DNA of 64,000 nucleotides from an uncultured Clostridium sp. Its GTDB lineage: Bacteria; Bacillota; Clostridia; TANB77; CAG-508. The first letter of the stretch is position 1, and each line of letters opens with the position of its first letter. Below the pieces are notes generated by a model that was given only the letters and a program-made list of their open reading frames with translations, was not told the DNA's origin and searched no databases. The stretch is taken from assembly GCA_947648495.1 (NCBI GenBank), contig CANSOA010000001.1, positions 1 to 64,000 on the forward strand. Reading direction: 5' to 3'. The position numbers and the translations under genes were made by a program. Shown here in pieces: positions 8,283-16,390 of the stretch.

Positions 8283-9546
8283 GTGAATACGAAAGTAGAA
8301 AAATATGACAAGCAATACATGAATCAATTTTGCCTAAAATACATCTGGTTTTCCTCTCTAACAGGAGATTTGGTGTTTTGGGCAATTATCGATACTTTAT
8401 TTGTAACCATAGTAAAAGGTTTATCAGCGACACAAATTACTTTGTTAACAACGATTCCATCAGCTATTGGAATTATCATTCAGCCATATCTTTTAAAAAT
8501 AATTCATAAGCTTGGAAATACAGCTTCCGTAAGATTAGGTGCTTTTTCATTACTTCTTTCAGCTCTGTTATTGACATTAGGAAATACATTTAGTCTTTTA
8601 GTTTTAGGCAGATTATTTCATGAAATTACATTTGTTTTCAAAAATATGGAAGGTATTATGCTGAAAAATAATTTGACTTATGTTGGAAGACAAGACGAAT
8701 ATGTTTCCATTCGAAATCAATCGAATATTGCCTATGCTGTCATTACAGCAGTAATTGCTTTGGGAGCAGGATATTTATTTAATCTCAATCATTATTTGCC
8801 AATGATTTTAAATATTTTGCTTTGTTTATTCTGCTTCTTTCTATCCCTGACAATGAAAGATGTAACCATAAATGATAAAATTCCAGAAATTAAAATTAAG
8901 CAGTCTCATGAAAAAGTGTCCATTATTGTATATGTGGCAATTTTATCATATGCTTTTTTTCTATACAGCGGTTAATATTGGGCAAGCAAATAGTAAATTA
9001 TTCATTCAATATCAATTAGAAGATTATTTTGATGCAACTAAAACAGCCAGTTATTTCAGTATTATTATTTTAATGAGTCGTATGGCAAGAATTATTTCGA
9101 ATGTTTTATTTGATAAGTTATATCGAAAATTAAAAGACAGAATTAATATCGCTTTAACATTAGGTTTAATATTGGCTTTTGTGCTAATTGTAGCAGGGGA
9201 TTTTATAAAAGATAATATATTAGTAAAACTGGGAATGATGTCCTGTGGATTTTTCATGATTTTAGCTGTCAGAGATCCATTTAAGATTTATATTCAAGAT
9301 TTAATTTTAAAAGTGACAAAAGTAGAAGAACAACAAGCCATATTTGCACATTTAGAATTAGCCAAAAAAATAGGACAAACCTTAGTTGGATTTGCAGTAT
9401 CGGCGCTCTTATTAAAAGTTAGTCTAATTTGGGTCATAATAGGAACAGGAATGATTTCACTCATGACTTTAAAAACCACAACAAGATTGTTTGAATTGGT
9501 AAAAAGAAGCATACAAATTTCAAAAAAAGAAAAAGAAGCTGTCTAA
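8283..9546 (+). pseudogene. MFS-type transporter, interrupted by a +1 shift near a T7 run
   Basis: The first part (GTG 8283 to the stop at 8973-8975) carries the N-terminal six-span half of a major facilitator-like protein. The second half continues in the +1 frame from about 8960 to 9546 (VNIGQANSKLF and six further spans). The break lies between GCTTTTTTTC (8952-8961) and the stop TAA. Removing one T from the T7 run restores one open frame of about 420 residues. No in-frame CGG is present, so this case differs from the nine CGG sites. It may be a pseudogene, phase variation by slippage, or a read error. The substrate is unknown. Confidence 0.65.
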
Positions 9547-9560
9547 AAAGCTTCTTTGTG
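9532..9560. terminator. Terminator between convergent genes
   Basis: AAAGAAGCT (9532-9540) pairs with AGCTTCTTT (9549-9557). The hairpin overlaps the end of the MFS frame and lies just before the stop of the minus-strand regulator. Confidence 0.6.
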
Positions 9561-9562
9561 TG

Positions 9563-9739
9563 TTATTCCTCCATATTGTTTAATCCATATTCGATGATTT
9601 GATTAATAACATTATTAAAACTAATGTTATTTTTTTCTGCAATTTCTGTAATTCTGTCAAAGGTATGACCATTCATTCGGATGGTTCTAGTGATGGTGTC
9701 GACACCTTTTTTACTTGCATTAATTTGTAATTTTTCCAT
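9563..9739 (-). CDS. Ribbon-helix-helix DNA-binding protein
   Basis: The 58-residue protein from ATG 9739 (ribosome site GGTGGTGAAAAT) has a beta-strand segment, TRTIRMNGHTFDRI, followed by two helices (TEIAEKNNISFNNVINQIIEYGL). This is the Arc/CopG-type fold that binds DNA as a dimer through its strand. An in-frame longer reading to 9817 lacks a ribosome site and runs through the operator-like repeats, so I reject it. The gene is divergent from the Cys-rich secreted protein. Three GTGTAC sites lie between them, one over the -35 of the divergent promoter, so repression of itself and of the neighbour is likely (inference). No toxin partner is adjacent. Confidence 0.75.
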   Translation of the reverse strand: MEKLQINASKKGVDTITRTIRMNGHTFDRITEIAEKNNISFNNVINQIIEYGLNNMEE

Positions 9740-9770
9740 ATTTTCACCACCTAATTTTCTGCTATTAATA

Positions 9771-9839
9771 GTGTACGCAAAAAAAAAATAAAAATAAGTG
9801 TACAAAAATGTGTACAAAACTGAAAAAGTGTGTTATAAT
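9771..9839 (+). promoter_or_regulatory. GTGTAC operator-like repeats with promoter of the 9953 gene
   Basis: GTGTAC occurs at 9771, 9798 and 9810, the last two followed by AAAA. The third copy overlaps a -35 (TGTACA, 9811-9816), 17 nt before a perfect TATAAT (9834-9839). The sites sit between the RHH regulator and the divergent surface-protein gene, as expected for RHH operators. Confidence 0.55.
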
Positions 9840-9952
9840 ATTTTTATAACAAGATATTTTAGTAAATTTTAAAAGAAAGGAGGGTGCCTATTTTATTTGA
9901 TATTACTATAAAAAATGTATTTTGTTATGAAAAAATAGGAGGTAGAAAAGAA

Positions 9953-11794
9953 ATGAATTTAAAAAGAGTTTCAAAAATTATTTTAATGGTAGCATCATTT
10001 GTAATGATAAATACAATATCAGCAAATGCTGCAGTGTATGATATTACATTCAATAGTGAATATTATGCAAACAAATACGCAGATTTAAAAGCAGCGATGG
10101 GATACAATGAAGCGGCTTTAAAATCCCACTTTTACAATTATGGAATTAAAGAAGGAAGAGCGACATCAGCTCAATTTGATGTAAAATATTATTTAGCAAA
10201 CAATGCAGATTTAAAGAAAGCATTTGGAAATAATTATGAAGCGGCCTACAATCATTTTGTAAATTACGGAATCAAAGAAGGAAGAGCTTCATCTGTTCAA
10301 TTTGAAGCTAAACATTATTTAGCAAAATATGCTGATGTAAAAGCAGTATTAGGTGAAAATTATGAAGCGGTCTATAATCACTTTGTAAATTATGGAATCA
10401 AAGAAGGAAGAGTAGCAGGAAATACAGCTCATATTTATGGAAAAGCAACTGTTATAAAAGAAGGAACTTGTACTAAGCCAGGTGAAGCAATTGCAAAATG
10501 TACAGTAAAAGGTTGTAATGCAACCAAGAAAACACAAGTAAAAGCAGAACACAAATGGTGTTCAGAAGACGATGCAACAGTAACTAGAAACGCTACTTGT
10601 TCACAAGCAGGTGAAAGAACATACTATTGTACAGTAAAAGGTTGTGCAGAAACAAAAACAGAAGAAATTGCTAAAACAGAGCATAATTTTGACATCAGTA
10701 ATGGTGCAGAAGTTTTAGGAACAACAGCTCCAACTTGCGTAAAAGATGGTAAAAAATTAATTAAATGTACAAATTGTACAGAAACCAAATCAGAAAGTAT
10801 TGAAGCAACTGGACATGATATCGAATCAATTCCAGTAGGTACAGGAGAAGTTGTAAAAAAAGCTACTTGTAGTGAAAAAGGATTAGAAAAAGTAAAATGT
10901 AAAACATGTAACACTGATATAGAAAGAGAAGTGCCAGTAAAAGATCATACGTTATCAACCAAAACAACTGTAGAGCCAACTTGTATAACAAAAGGAAAGA
11001 AAGTAACCGCTTGTACAGAATGTAAACATATTGAAAAAGAAGAAGTAATTCCAGAAACAGGACATCCAAAATCTCAAAATGGTGATTACGATGCTAATTT
11101 TGTAAAAACATTAGCTTCAACACCAGGTACTTGTAATCCTACTACTCAAGTTGAAACAAAAGGGGAAAGAAAATTATACTGTTCAAAATGTAACAAAACT
11201 TGGTCAGAAGAACTTGATGGACACCAATGGACAACTACTTCAACAGATACAGCTCTTGAATTAAAAGAAGCTACTTGTACACAAGATGGTAAAAAATTAT
11301 GCGTAAACTGCGGTAAAACAGAAGTAATTCCAGCTTTAGGACATGATTTAGCTTATGCAGACGATTCTGCTAGACCAACTTGTGCAGATGAAGGAACCAA
11401 AATTTGCCAGAGAGCAAATTGTGGTTATACAGAATCAGTTGATGCTTTAGGTCATAATTGGAAAGTAAACAAAGAAGCAAGTTGTGCAAAAAATGGCACA
11501 TTAACAGATGGAGAAAGAGAATGTATCGTATGTAAAGTAAAAGAATCAATTAAAGCAGCCCATGAAATGGAAACAACTGTCGAAGACACTTGTACAGCAG
11601 TTGGAAAAGAAGTATGTAAAAAATGTGGATTTGAAAAAACCGTAAATGATATTGCAGACCACGATTGGAAATATATTCTAATCAAACCATCAACTTCTTC
11701 AGCAGTAGGTTCTGAAAAGAGAGTTTGTATGCATTGTGATAAAGTAGAAATTGTAACAATTCCAATTGGACAAAAAGGACATTCAGAAAAATAA
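9953..11794 (+). CDS. Secreted repeat protein: EGR-type repeats followed by Cys-rich zinc-ribbon-like repeats
   Basis: The protein has 613 residues from ATG 9953 (AGGAGG about 11 bases upstream). A signal peptide covers about residues 1-23 (KIILMVASFVMI, then ISANA). Three about 44-residue repeats follow, each with a YYxxxYADLK/NNADLKKAFG core ending in HFxNYGIKEGR; these occur in Clostridia cell-surface proteins. Residues about 160-600 are about ten repeats of ATC...G...C..CG/C..C..T followed by a HxW or GHD motif, resembling tandem zinc-ribbon surface repeats. No membrane anchor or LPXTG is seen, so it is secreted or surface-bound by the repeats. It is probably controlled by the divergent RHH regulator. 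Function is unknown. Codon use matches its neighbours. Confidence 0.8.
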   Translation: MNLKRVSKIILMVASFVMINTISANAAVYDITFNSEYYANKYADLKAAMGYNEAALKSHFYNYGIKEGRATSAQFDVKYYLANNADLKKAFGNNYEAAYNHFVNYGIKEGRASSVQFEAKHYLAKYADVKAVLGENYEAVYNHFVNYGIKEGRVAGNTAHIYGKATVIKEGTCTKPGEAIAKCTVKGCNATKKTQVKAEHKWCSEDDATVTRNATCSQAGERTYYCTVKGCAETKTEEIAKTEHNFDISNGAEVLGTTAPTCVKDGKKLIKCTNCTETKSESIEATGHDIESIPVGTGEVVKKATCSEKGLEKVKCKTCNTDIEREVPVKDHTLSTKTTVEPTCITKGKKVTACTECKHIEKEEVIPETGHPKSQNGDYDANFVKTLASTPGTCNPTTQVETKGERKLYCSKCNKTWSEELDGHQWTTTSTDTALELKEATCTQDGKKLCVNCGKTEVIPALGHDLAYADDSARPTCADEGTKICQRANCGYTESVDALGHNWKVNKEASCAKNGTLTDGERECIVCKVKESIKAAHEMETTVEDTCTAVGKEVCKKCGFEKTVNDIADHDWKYILIKPSTSSAVGSEKRVCMHCDKVEIVTIPIGQKGHSEK

Positions 11795-11812
11795 TTCAGT
11801 TTTGTGCATATT

Positions 11813-11846
11813 AAGAAGATAGATAAAAATGTCTATCTTCTTTTTG
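11813..11846 (+). terminator. Intrinsic terminator
   Basis: AAGAAGATAGA (11813-11823) pairs with TCTATCTTCTT (11832-11842), followed by TTTT; ends the Cys-rich protein transcript. Confidence 0.85.
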
Positions 11847-11973
11847 CTGAAAAAGAAAAAAATGCAAAATATCAAACAACCAAATTAACATAATTTCATA
11901 GAATATAGTAAGAAATATTTTGTAACTTTATGTCAAAAATATTTTTTAATTTAAAGTAAAAGGAGGTTATGTT

Positions 11974-12552
11974 TTGGAGCTAGTAGGGAAAAATGTAGGA
12001 TATGCACTAACAGGGTCATTTTGCACCTTTAGAACCACCATCAAAGAGATGGAAAATTTAGTAAAAATGGGAGTTAATGTGTTTCCCATTATGTCATTTA
12101 ATAGTTATGAATTAGACACAAAATTTGGTAAAGCACAAGATTTTATTGAAGAAATTGAAACTTTAACAGGAAATAAAATCATTCATACCATTCCAGATGC
12201 AGAACCAATTGGTCCAAGAAAAATGTTTGATATTTTAATTGTTGCACCTTGTTCAGGAAATACAATTGCAATGCTTAGTCAAGATATTATAAATACTCCA
12301 GTAACAATGGCAGTTAAATCACATTTAAGAAATGATCGACCAGTTGTTATTGGAATTAGCACGAATAACGGTTTGAGTGGGTCAGCAGAAAATATAGGAA
12401 GATTACTTAACCGAAAAAATTATTATTTTGTACCATTCAAACAAGATAATCCAATCACCAAACCACGTTCCATTGTGTGCGATTTTAAATTGATTACCAA
12501 AACTTTAGAATATGCATTAGAAGGCGAACAAATCGAGCCAATTTTGTTATGA
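11974..12552 (+). CDS. spoVFB: Dipicolinate synthase subunit B
   Basis: This is a flavoprotein-fold protein of 192 residues (GKNVGYALTGSFCTF at the N-terminus, IVAPCSGNTIAM, NDRPVVIGISTNNGLSGSAENI). The combination matches SpoVFB/DpaB, which with DpaA makes dipicolinic acid from dihydrodipicolinate in the mother cell during sporulation. The TTG start at 11974 follows AAAGGAGG; a closer ATG at 11969 stops after four codons. The usual partner spoVFA/dpaA is not upstream here: the preceding gene is the surface protein, ended by a terminator. The A subunit must therefore be elsewhere, or the organism may use another enzyme, as some Clostridia do. Confidence 0.88.
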   Translation: MELVGKNVGYALTGSFCTFRTTIKEMENLVKMGVNVFPIMSFNSYELDTKFGKAQDFIEEIETLTGNKIIHTIPDAEPIGPRKMFDILIVAPCSGNTIAMLSQDIINTPVTMAVKSHLRNDRPVVIGISTNNGLSGSAENIGRLLNRKNYYFVPFKQDNPITKPRSIVCDFKLITKTLEYALEGEQIEPILL

Positions 12553-12644
12553 ATATAAAATTCCAAGAAAAAATTTTCAAAAAAGTGTTTTATTTTTTCA
12601 TAAAATATGATACAATATAACATATAATTTTTTCGGAGGAAAAT

Positions 12645-13617
12645 ATGAAAGATACAAAGGATAATCAAACGGAGGAACAACAAGAGAAAATAAATTTTCA
12701 ATCACTTCGGAAATATCTGTTTAATGATTATTGTAGTCTTAATCATCGGAAATGCCATACTTATTTTTTATATGATGAATGAAACCGAATATTCAGAAGA
12801 GCTACAAAATGAAGTAACCCAAAATACAACACTTAAAAACGAAACCAAAGTAGACACCATTGCCGATTTATTAAATACAGTAGTCTCAAATACGATATCA
12901 ACTCAAACCACAGTCAATGCAACAGATGCCAATTCAAGAAAAGTGATGAATGAAAATTTAATTGTTTTATACAAGGGGCTAATTTTAGATACCACCCAAA
13001 TGGATCAAGTTGAATTAAAATACATTGATAACAGCAGTCAAGACAAAGACAAATATATCATAACTTATTACAATTATGAGAATTTTGCTTATCAAAATGC
13101 TACATTAGGAAAATTAAGTGAACCAATCTATGATTCTTTAGTCGGTATACGAGGAGTAGGAAAAATTGCGCTATCAGAAAGTTATGAAGCCATTTTAAAA
13201 GATATTAAAGTAATCAATACTTTGCCAGCGCTTATTTTAGAAAATAACAAAGAACTACAAGAATTCGATTCCGTAAAAACCATACTAGCGGATTTAGATA
13301 TGAATGGAGTAGACGAATTTATTACGATTTTAGCCAATAAAAACACAGGATATTCCAAAATATCCCTATATGACAGCACAGGAAAATTCCTTGCAGATTT
13401 AGCTTATATTGAAAAAGCGAAGTGGAATCAAGCTACCAATGCAGAATATTATTTAAACTTAGAAAATGTCAACATTTTAGATGTGGATAACGATGGTGTC
13501 ATGGAAATACTCATTGAAATTCCAAAATATGAAGGAGAGCCATCTGTAAGCATCTTAAAATACAAAAATAATGAATTAATTGGGAAAACCAATATAGAAT
13601 GTTCATTATTACCATAA
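12645..13617 (+). CDS. Membrane-anchored FG-GAP/VCBS-like protein, read through a CGG +1 shift
   Basis: The best start is ATG 12645 (CGGAGG, six bases upstream). In that frame the product stops after 45 codons (TGA 12780). If the C of the in-frame CGG at 12708 is skipped, reading continues GGA AAT ATC and joins the long frame to 13617, giving 323 residues. The product has a charged cytoplasmic N-terminus of 21 residues, one membrane span (MIIVVLIIGNAILIFYMM) and an extracellular domain with two calcium-loop-like repeats, DLDMNGVDEF and DVDNDGVMEI, as in FG-GAP proteins. The alternative start, ATG 12724, has no ribosome site. Function is unknown; it lies between spoVFB and secG. Confidence 0.65.
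12708..12710 (+). other. CGG +1 recoding site 1 (CTT CGG A)
   Basis: The in-frame CGG is 21 codons after ATG 12645. Skipping C gives GGA (Gly) and fuses the ribosome-site-bearing N-terminus to the membrane span. Confidence 0.65.
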
Positions 13618-13623
13618 AAATAC

Positions 13624-13652
13624 TTGATTTTTTGAAAACGATATGATACAAT
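13624..13652 (+). promoter_or_regulatory. Promoter for secG
   Basis: TTGATT (13624) and TACAAT (13647), 17 nt apart, 36 bp before the secG start. Confidence 0.65.
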
Positions 13653-13688
13653 AAACAAGAATTGGAAGAAATTGGAGGATTATAACAA

Positions 13689-13937
13689 ATGGAAATTGCA
13701 AAAAATATATTAATAGGAATTTACTTTATCATATGTGCTGTGTTAGTCGTACTTATTTTAAAACAATCAAAAGAGGATAGCGGAGCTTCTGGAACTGTTA
13801 TGGGAGCAGGAGCAAACAACTTTTACGAAAAAAACAAAGGCAGAACATCAGAAGGAAAAATGAAAAGAGCAACAATTGCTTTAATGGTAACCTTCTTTGT
13901 TTTGACAGTTGTGTTAGATATTTTGTATGTCATGTAA
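13689..13937 (+). CDS. secG: Preprotein translocase subunit SecG
   Basis: The 82-residue protein has two membrane spans (residues about 4-22 and 57-79) joined by a Gly-rich loop, GASGTVMGAGANNFYEKNKGRT, typical of SecG. SecG assists SecYE/SecA export at the plasma membrane. It lies directly upstream of rnr, the common Firmicute secG-rnr order, with a short hairpin between them. The ATG follows TTGGAGG. Length and topology fit the family well. Confidence 0.93.
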   Translation: MEIAKNILIGIYFIICAVLVVLILKQSKEDSGASGTVMGAGANNFYEKNKGRTSEGKMKRATIALMVTFFVLTVVLDILYVM

Positions 13938-13953
13938 GAAAAATAGTAAAGAT

Positions 13954-13979
13954 GGGTGCGAAAAATCGTACCCTTTATT
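13954..13979 (+). terminator. Terminator or attenuator between secG and rnr
   Basis: GGGTGCGA (13954-13961) pairs with TCGTACCC (13966-13973), followed by TTTATTTTT. It would lower read-through from secG into rnr. Confidence 0.7.
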
Positions 13980-13995
13980 TTTAGAAAGGAAAACA

Positions 13996-15960
13996 ATGGG
14001 AAAAAAGAAAAAACACAAAATAATAGGAGTTTTTAGAAAAAATGAAAAAGGATTTGGATTTGTTGAATTTGAGGAGACAGAAAAAGAAGATGTTTTTGTG
14101 CCAGCGCAATTTATATCAAACGCTCTAAATGGCGATCTTGTCGAAATTCAGATTTTAAGTGAAAAAAAGGCAGAAAAACGTGCAGAAGCCAAGATTGTAA
14201 AGGTCCTAAAACGCGAAAAAGAAATCGTAATTGGAACATTTCAAAAAAACAAAAATTTTGGCTTTGTTGTACCAGATGATAAAAAATTAGGAACCGATTT
14301 GTTCATTAGCAAAAATCATTGCCAAAATGCGCGAAACAACGATAAAGTTGTTGCAAAAATCCTAAAATATCCAGAAAAAGGTAAAAATGCCGAAGGCGAA
14401 ATTATAGAAATATTAGGAAATGTTAATGAAGCTGGAATGGATTTATTATCTGTTATCAAAGAATTTGACTTACCAAATGAATTTCCAGAGCCAGTTTTAA
14501 AAGAAGCTACTAAAATTTCGCAAACCATTTCCGAAAAAGAAGTCAAAAATCGAGTGGATTTACGTGAAAAGCAAATGCATATTTTCACCATTGATGGCGA
14601 AGATGCTAAAGATTTAGATGATGCAATTTGGGTCGGAAAAGCAAATAATGGAAATTATTTATTAGATGTGCACATAGCCGATGTTAGTCATTATGTCAAA
14701 AAAGGTTCCAATCTTGACAATGAAGCTATTTTTCGTGGTACCAGTGTATATATGTTTGACCGTGTTATTCCTATGCTTCCTGTCGAACTTTCCAATGGAA
14801 TTTGTAGTTTAAATGCAGGACAAGACCGATTTGCGCTTTCCTGTTTGATGGAAATTGATGCAAAAGGGAAAGTAGTTGCCTCAGATGTGTATAAATCCGT
14901 TATTCGTGTTACCCAAAGAATGTCATATACCGATGTAAATAAAATCATAACCAATTCCGATGAAGAAATACTTCAAAAATATGAACCATATCTTGCGGAT
15001 TTTAAATTGATGGAAGAACTAGCACATGTATTAAAAAATAGACGTATTAAGGCAGGATATTTGAATTTAGATATTCCAGAGAGTAAACTCATTTTAGACA
15101 AAAACGGAAAATGCATTGATGTTAAGAAATACCAAACAAATTTTGCAAATGAAATCATCGAACAATTTATGCTAACAGCGAATGAAACGATTGCCGAAAA
15201 ATTTTATTGGTTAGAATATCCATTCATTTATCGTGTTCATGAAGAACCAGATTTGGACAAAGTCAAAGAACTCAATAAGTTTTTATGGAATTTTGGCTAT
15301 AAAATTCACATCAATCAAGAAGCGGTTCATCCAACGGAATTTTCAAAAGTATTAGAACAAGTAAAAGGCAAACCAGAAGAGAAAGTTATTTCTAATTTGA
15401 TGTTAAGAACATTAAAATTGGCAAAATACGAAAAAGAAAACAAAGGACATTTTGGCATTGCCAGTAAATTTTATTGTCATTTTACATCACCAATTCGAAG
15501 ATATCCAGATTTATTCATTCATCGCATGATTTCTGAATATTGTCAAGCCAATGCGCAATTACAAATGCAATTTCAAGCTGATGCAGAAAAATATGCGAAA
15601 AGTTCATCAGAATGTGAAATGCGTGCAACCAAAGCAGAAAGGGAAGCGGAGGCTATCAAAAAAGCAGAATTTATGGAAGATAAAATCGGGGAAGAATATG
15701 AAGCCATTGTTTCTTCTATTACGACATTTGGAATGTTTGCTGAGCTTGAAAACACCGTAGAAGGTTTAATTCGATTTGAACAAATGGGGGATGAATATTA
15801 TATTTATGATGAGGATAAAAAACAGCTAATTGGTGAACACACCCATCGTATTTTTAAAATTGGAGATTCAGTCAAAATCCGTGTAATTGAAGCAAGCAAA
15901 GCTTTGAGGAGAATTGATTTTGCCTTAGTGGAAGAAAACGAGCAAAATTTATTGACATAA
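13996..15960 (+). CDS. rnr: Ribonuclease R
   Basis: This is a 3'-5' exoribonuclease of the RNB family, 654 residues. Visible domains are an N-terminal cold-shock pair (residues about 8-130; GFGFVEF, FGFVVPDD), the RNB catalytic domain with its acidic site around DGEDAKDLDDAI (about residue 200), FRGTSVYMFDRVIPMLP, SPIRRYPDL and a C-terminal S1 domain (FGMFAELENTVEGLI). It degrades structured RNA and, with tmRNA/SmpB, non-stop messages. I chose ATG 13996 (AGAAAGGAAA upstream); an extended reading from 13927 overlaps secG and lacks a ribosome site. smpB and ssrA, which often follow in this order, are not visible here. Confidence 0.97.
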   Translation: MGKKKKHKIIGVFRKNEKGFGFVEFEETEKEDVFVPAQFISNALNGDLVEIQILSEKKAEKRAEAKIVKVLKREKEIVIGTFQKNKNFGFVVPDDKKLGTDLFISKNHCQNARNNDKVVAKILKYPEKGKNAEGEIIEILGNVNEAGMDLLSVIKEFDLPNEFPEPVLKEATKISQTISEKEVKNRVDLREKQMHIFTIDGEDAKDLDDAIWVGKANNGNYLLDVHIADVSHYVKKGSNLDNEAIFRGTSVYMFDRVIPMLPVELSNGICSLNAGQDRFALSCLMEIDAKGKVVASDVYKSVIRVTQRMSYTDVNKIITNSDEEILQKYEPYLADFKLMEELAHVLKNRRIKAGYLNLDIPESKLILDKNGKCIDVKKYQTNFANEIIEQFMLTANETIAEKFYWLEYPFIYRVHEEPDLDKVKELNKFLWNFGYKIHINQEAVHPTEFSKVLEQVKGKPEEKVISNLMLRTLKLAKYEKENKGHFGIASKFYCHFTSPIRRYPDLFIHRMISEYCQANAQLQMQFQADAEKYAKSSSECEMRATKAEREAEAIKKAEFMEDKIGEEYEAIVSSITTFGMFAELENTVEGLIRFEQMGDEYYIYDEDKKQLIGEHTHRIFKIGDSVKIRVIEASKALRRIDFALVEENEQNLLT

Positions 15961-16258
15961 AGAGTATAAAATGAGATTGTTGTCTTTTTTGGTCTCAGAC
16001 CAGAATATGTGTTGCATAGTTTTATGAGGGAGATTGCAAAACAAAAAAACGGCGCATTTAAAATGTACTCAATGAGAGCAGACCGAAGCATCCTAAACGG
16101 TCTCAGCGGAAGCACTAAAGGGAAATATTACCAATTTCTTAACTTTAAGTTATTTTGTAACAAAGGAAGCTATGTATTATTAACATAGCTTCCTTTGCAT
16201 ATTGACCAAAAAATTTTAATTAACTCGAAAAATTATGTCAATAATTAATTTAAAATAA
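15961..16258 (+). other. Gap downstream of rnr: open-frame remnant and a strong hairpin
   Basis: An open frame from about 15971 to 16188 reads plausibly as protein (GLRPEYVLHSFM, GAFKMYSMRADRSI, GLSGSTKGKYYQF) but has no good start or ribosome site. GGTCTCAG occurs twice (about 15991 and 16106), and AGACCG/CGGTCT can form a hairpin around 16080-16106. A 15-bp perfect stem (16161-16175 with 16183-16197) follows without a clear T-run. I cannot assign this to tmRNA, 6S or SRP RNA. It may be a gene remnant or an unrecognised RNA. Confidence 0.35.
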
Positions 16259-16287
16259 TTGACAGCTGGAAAGAAATAGTTTATAAT
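16259..16287 (+). promoter_or_regulatory. Consensus sigma-A promoter for the 16391 gene
   Basis: TTGACA (16259-16264) and TATAAT (16282-16287) are exactly consensus, with a 17-nt spacer. Confidence 0.85.
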
Positions 16288-16337
16288 AAAGACAGTAAAA
16301 GAAAGAGTATTACATAAGTAGACTTTGAATAGTATTA

Positions 16338-16373
16338 CCTCATCTCTAAGAGCTATCAGAGATGAGGCTTTTT
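16338..16373 (+). terminator. Leader terminator (attenuator) before the HD-domain gene
   Basis: CCTCATCTCT (16338-16347) pairs perfectly with AGAGATGAGG (16358-16367), followed by CTTTTT. It lies between the consensus promoter and the ATG at 16391, so most transcripts would stop after about 80 nt unless read-through is induced. I recognise no riboswitch class in the short leader. Confidence 0.75.
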
Positions 16374-16390
16374 AAAAAAGGAGAAGATAA

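Noticed and set aside
8940..8980. Counting the MFS break as a tenth CGG site
   Set aside because: CGG is not in the zero frame there (TAC AGC GGT TAA); the T7 run is a simpler cause.
9740..9817. Longer N-terminus of the RHH protein
   Set aside because: The extension runs through the operator-like repeats and lacks a ribosome site.
15804..16115. Minus-strand 103-codon ORF
   Set aside because: It overlaps rnr and has no ribosome site or recognisable product.
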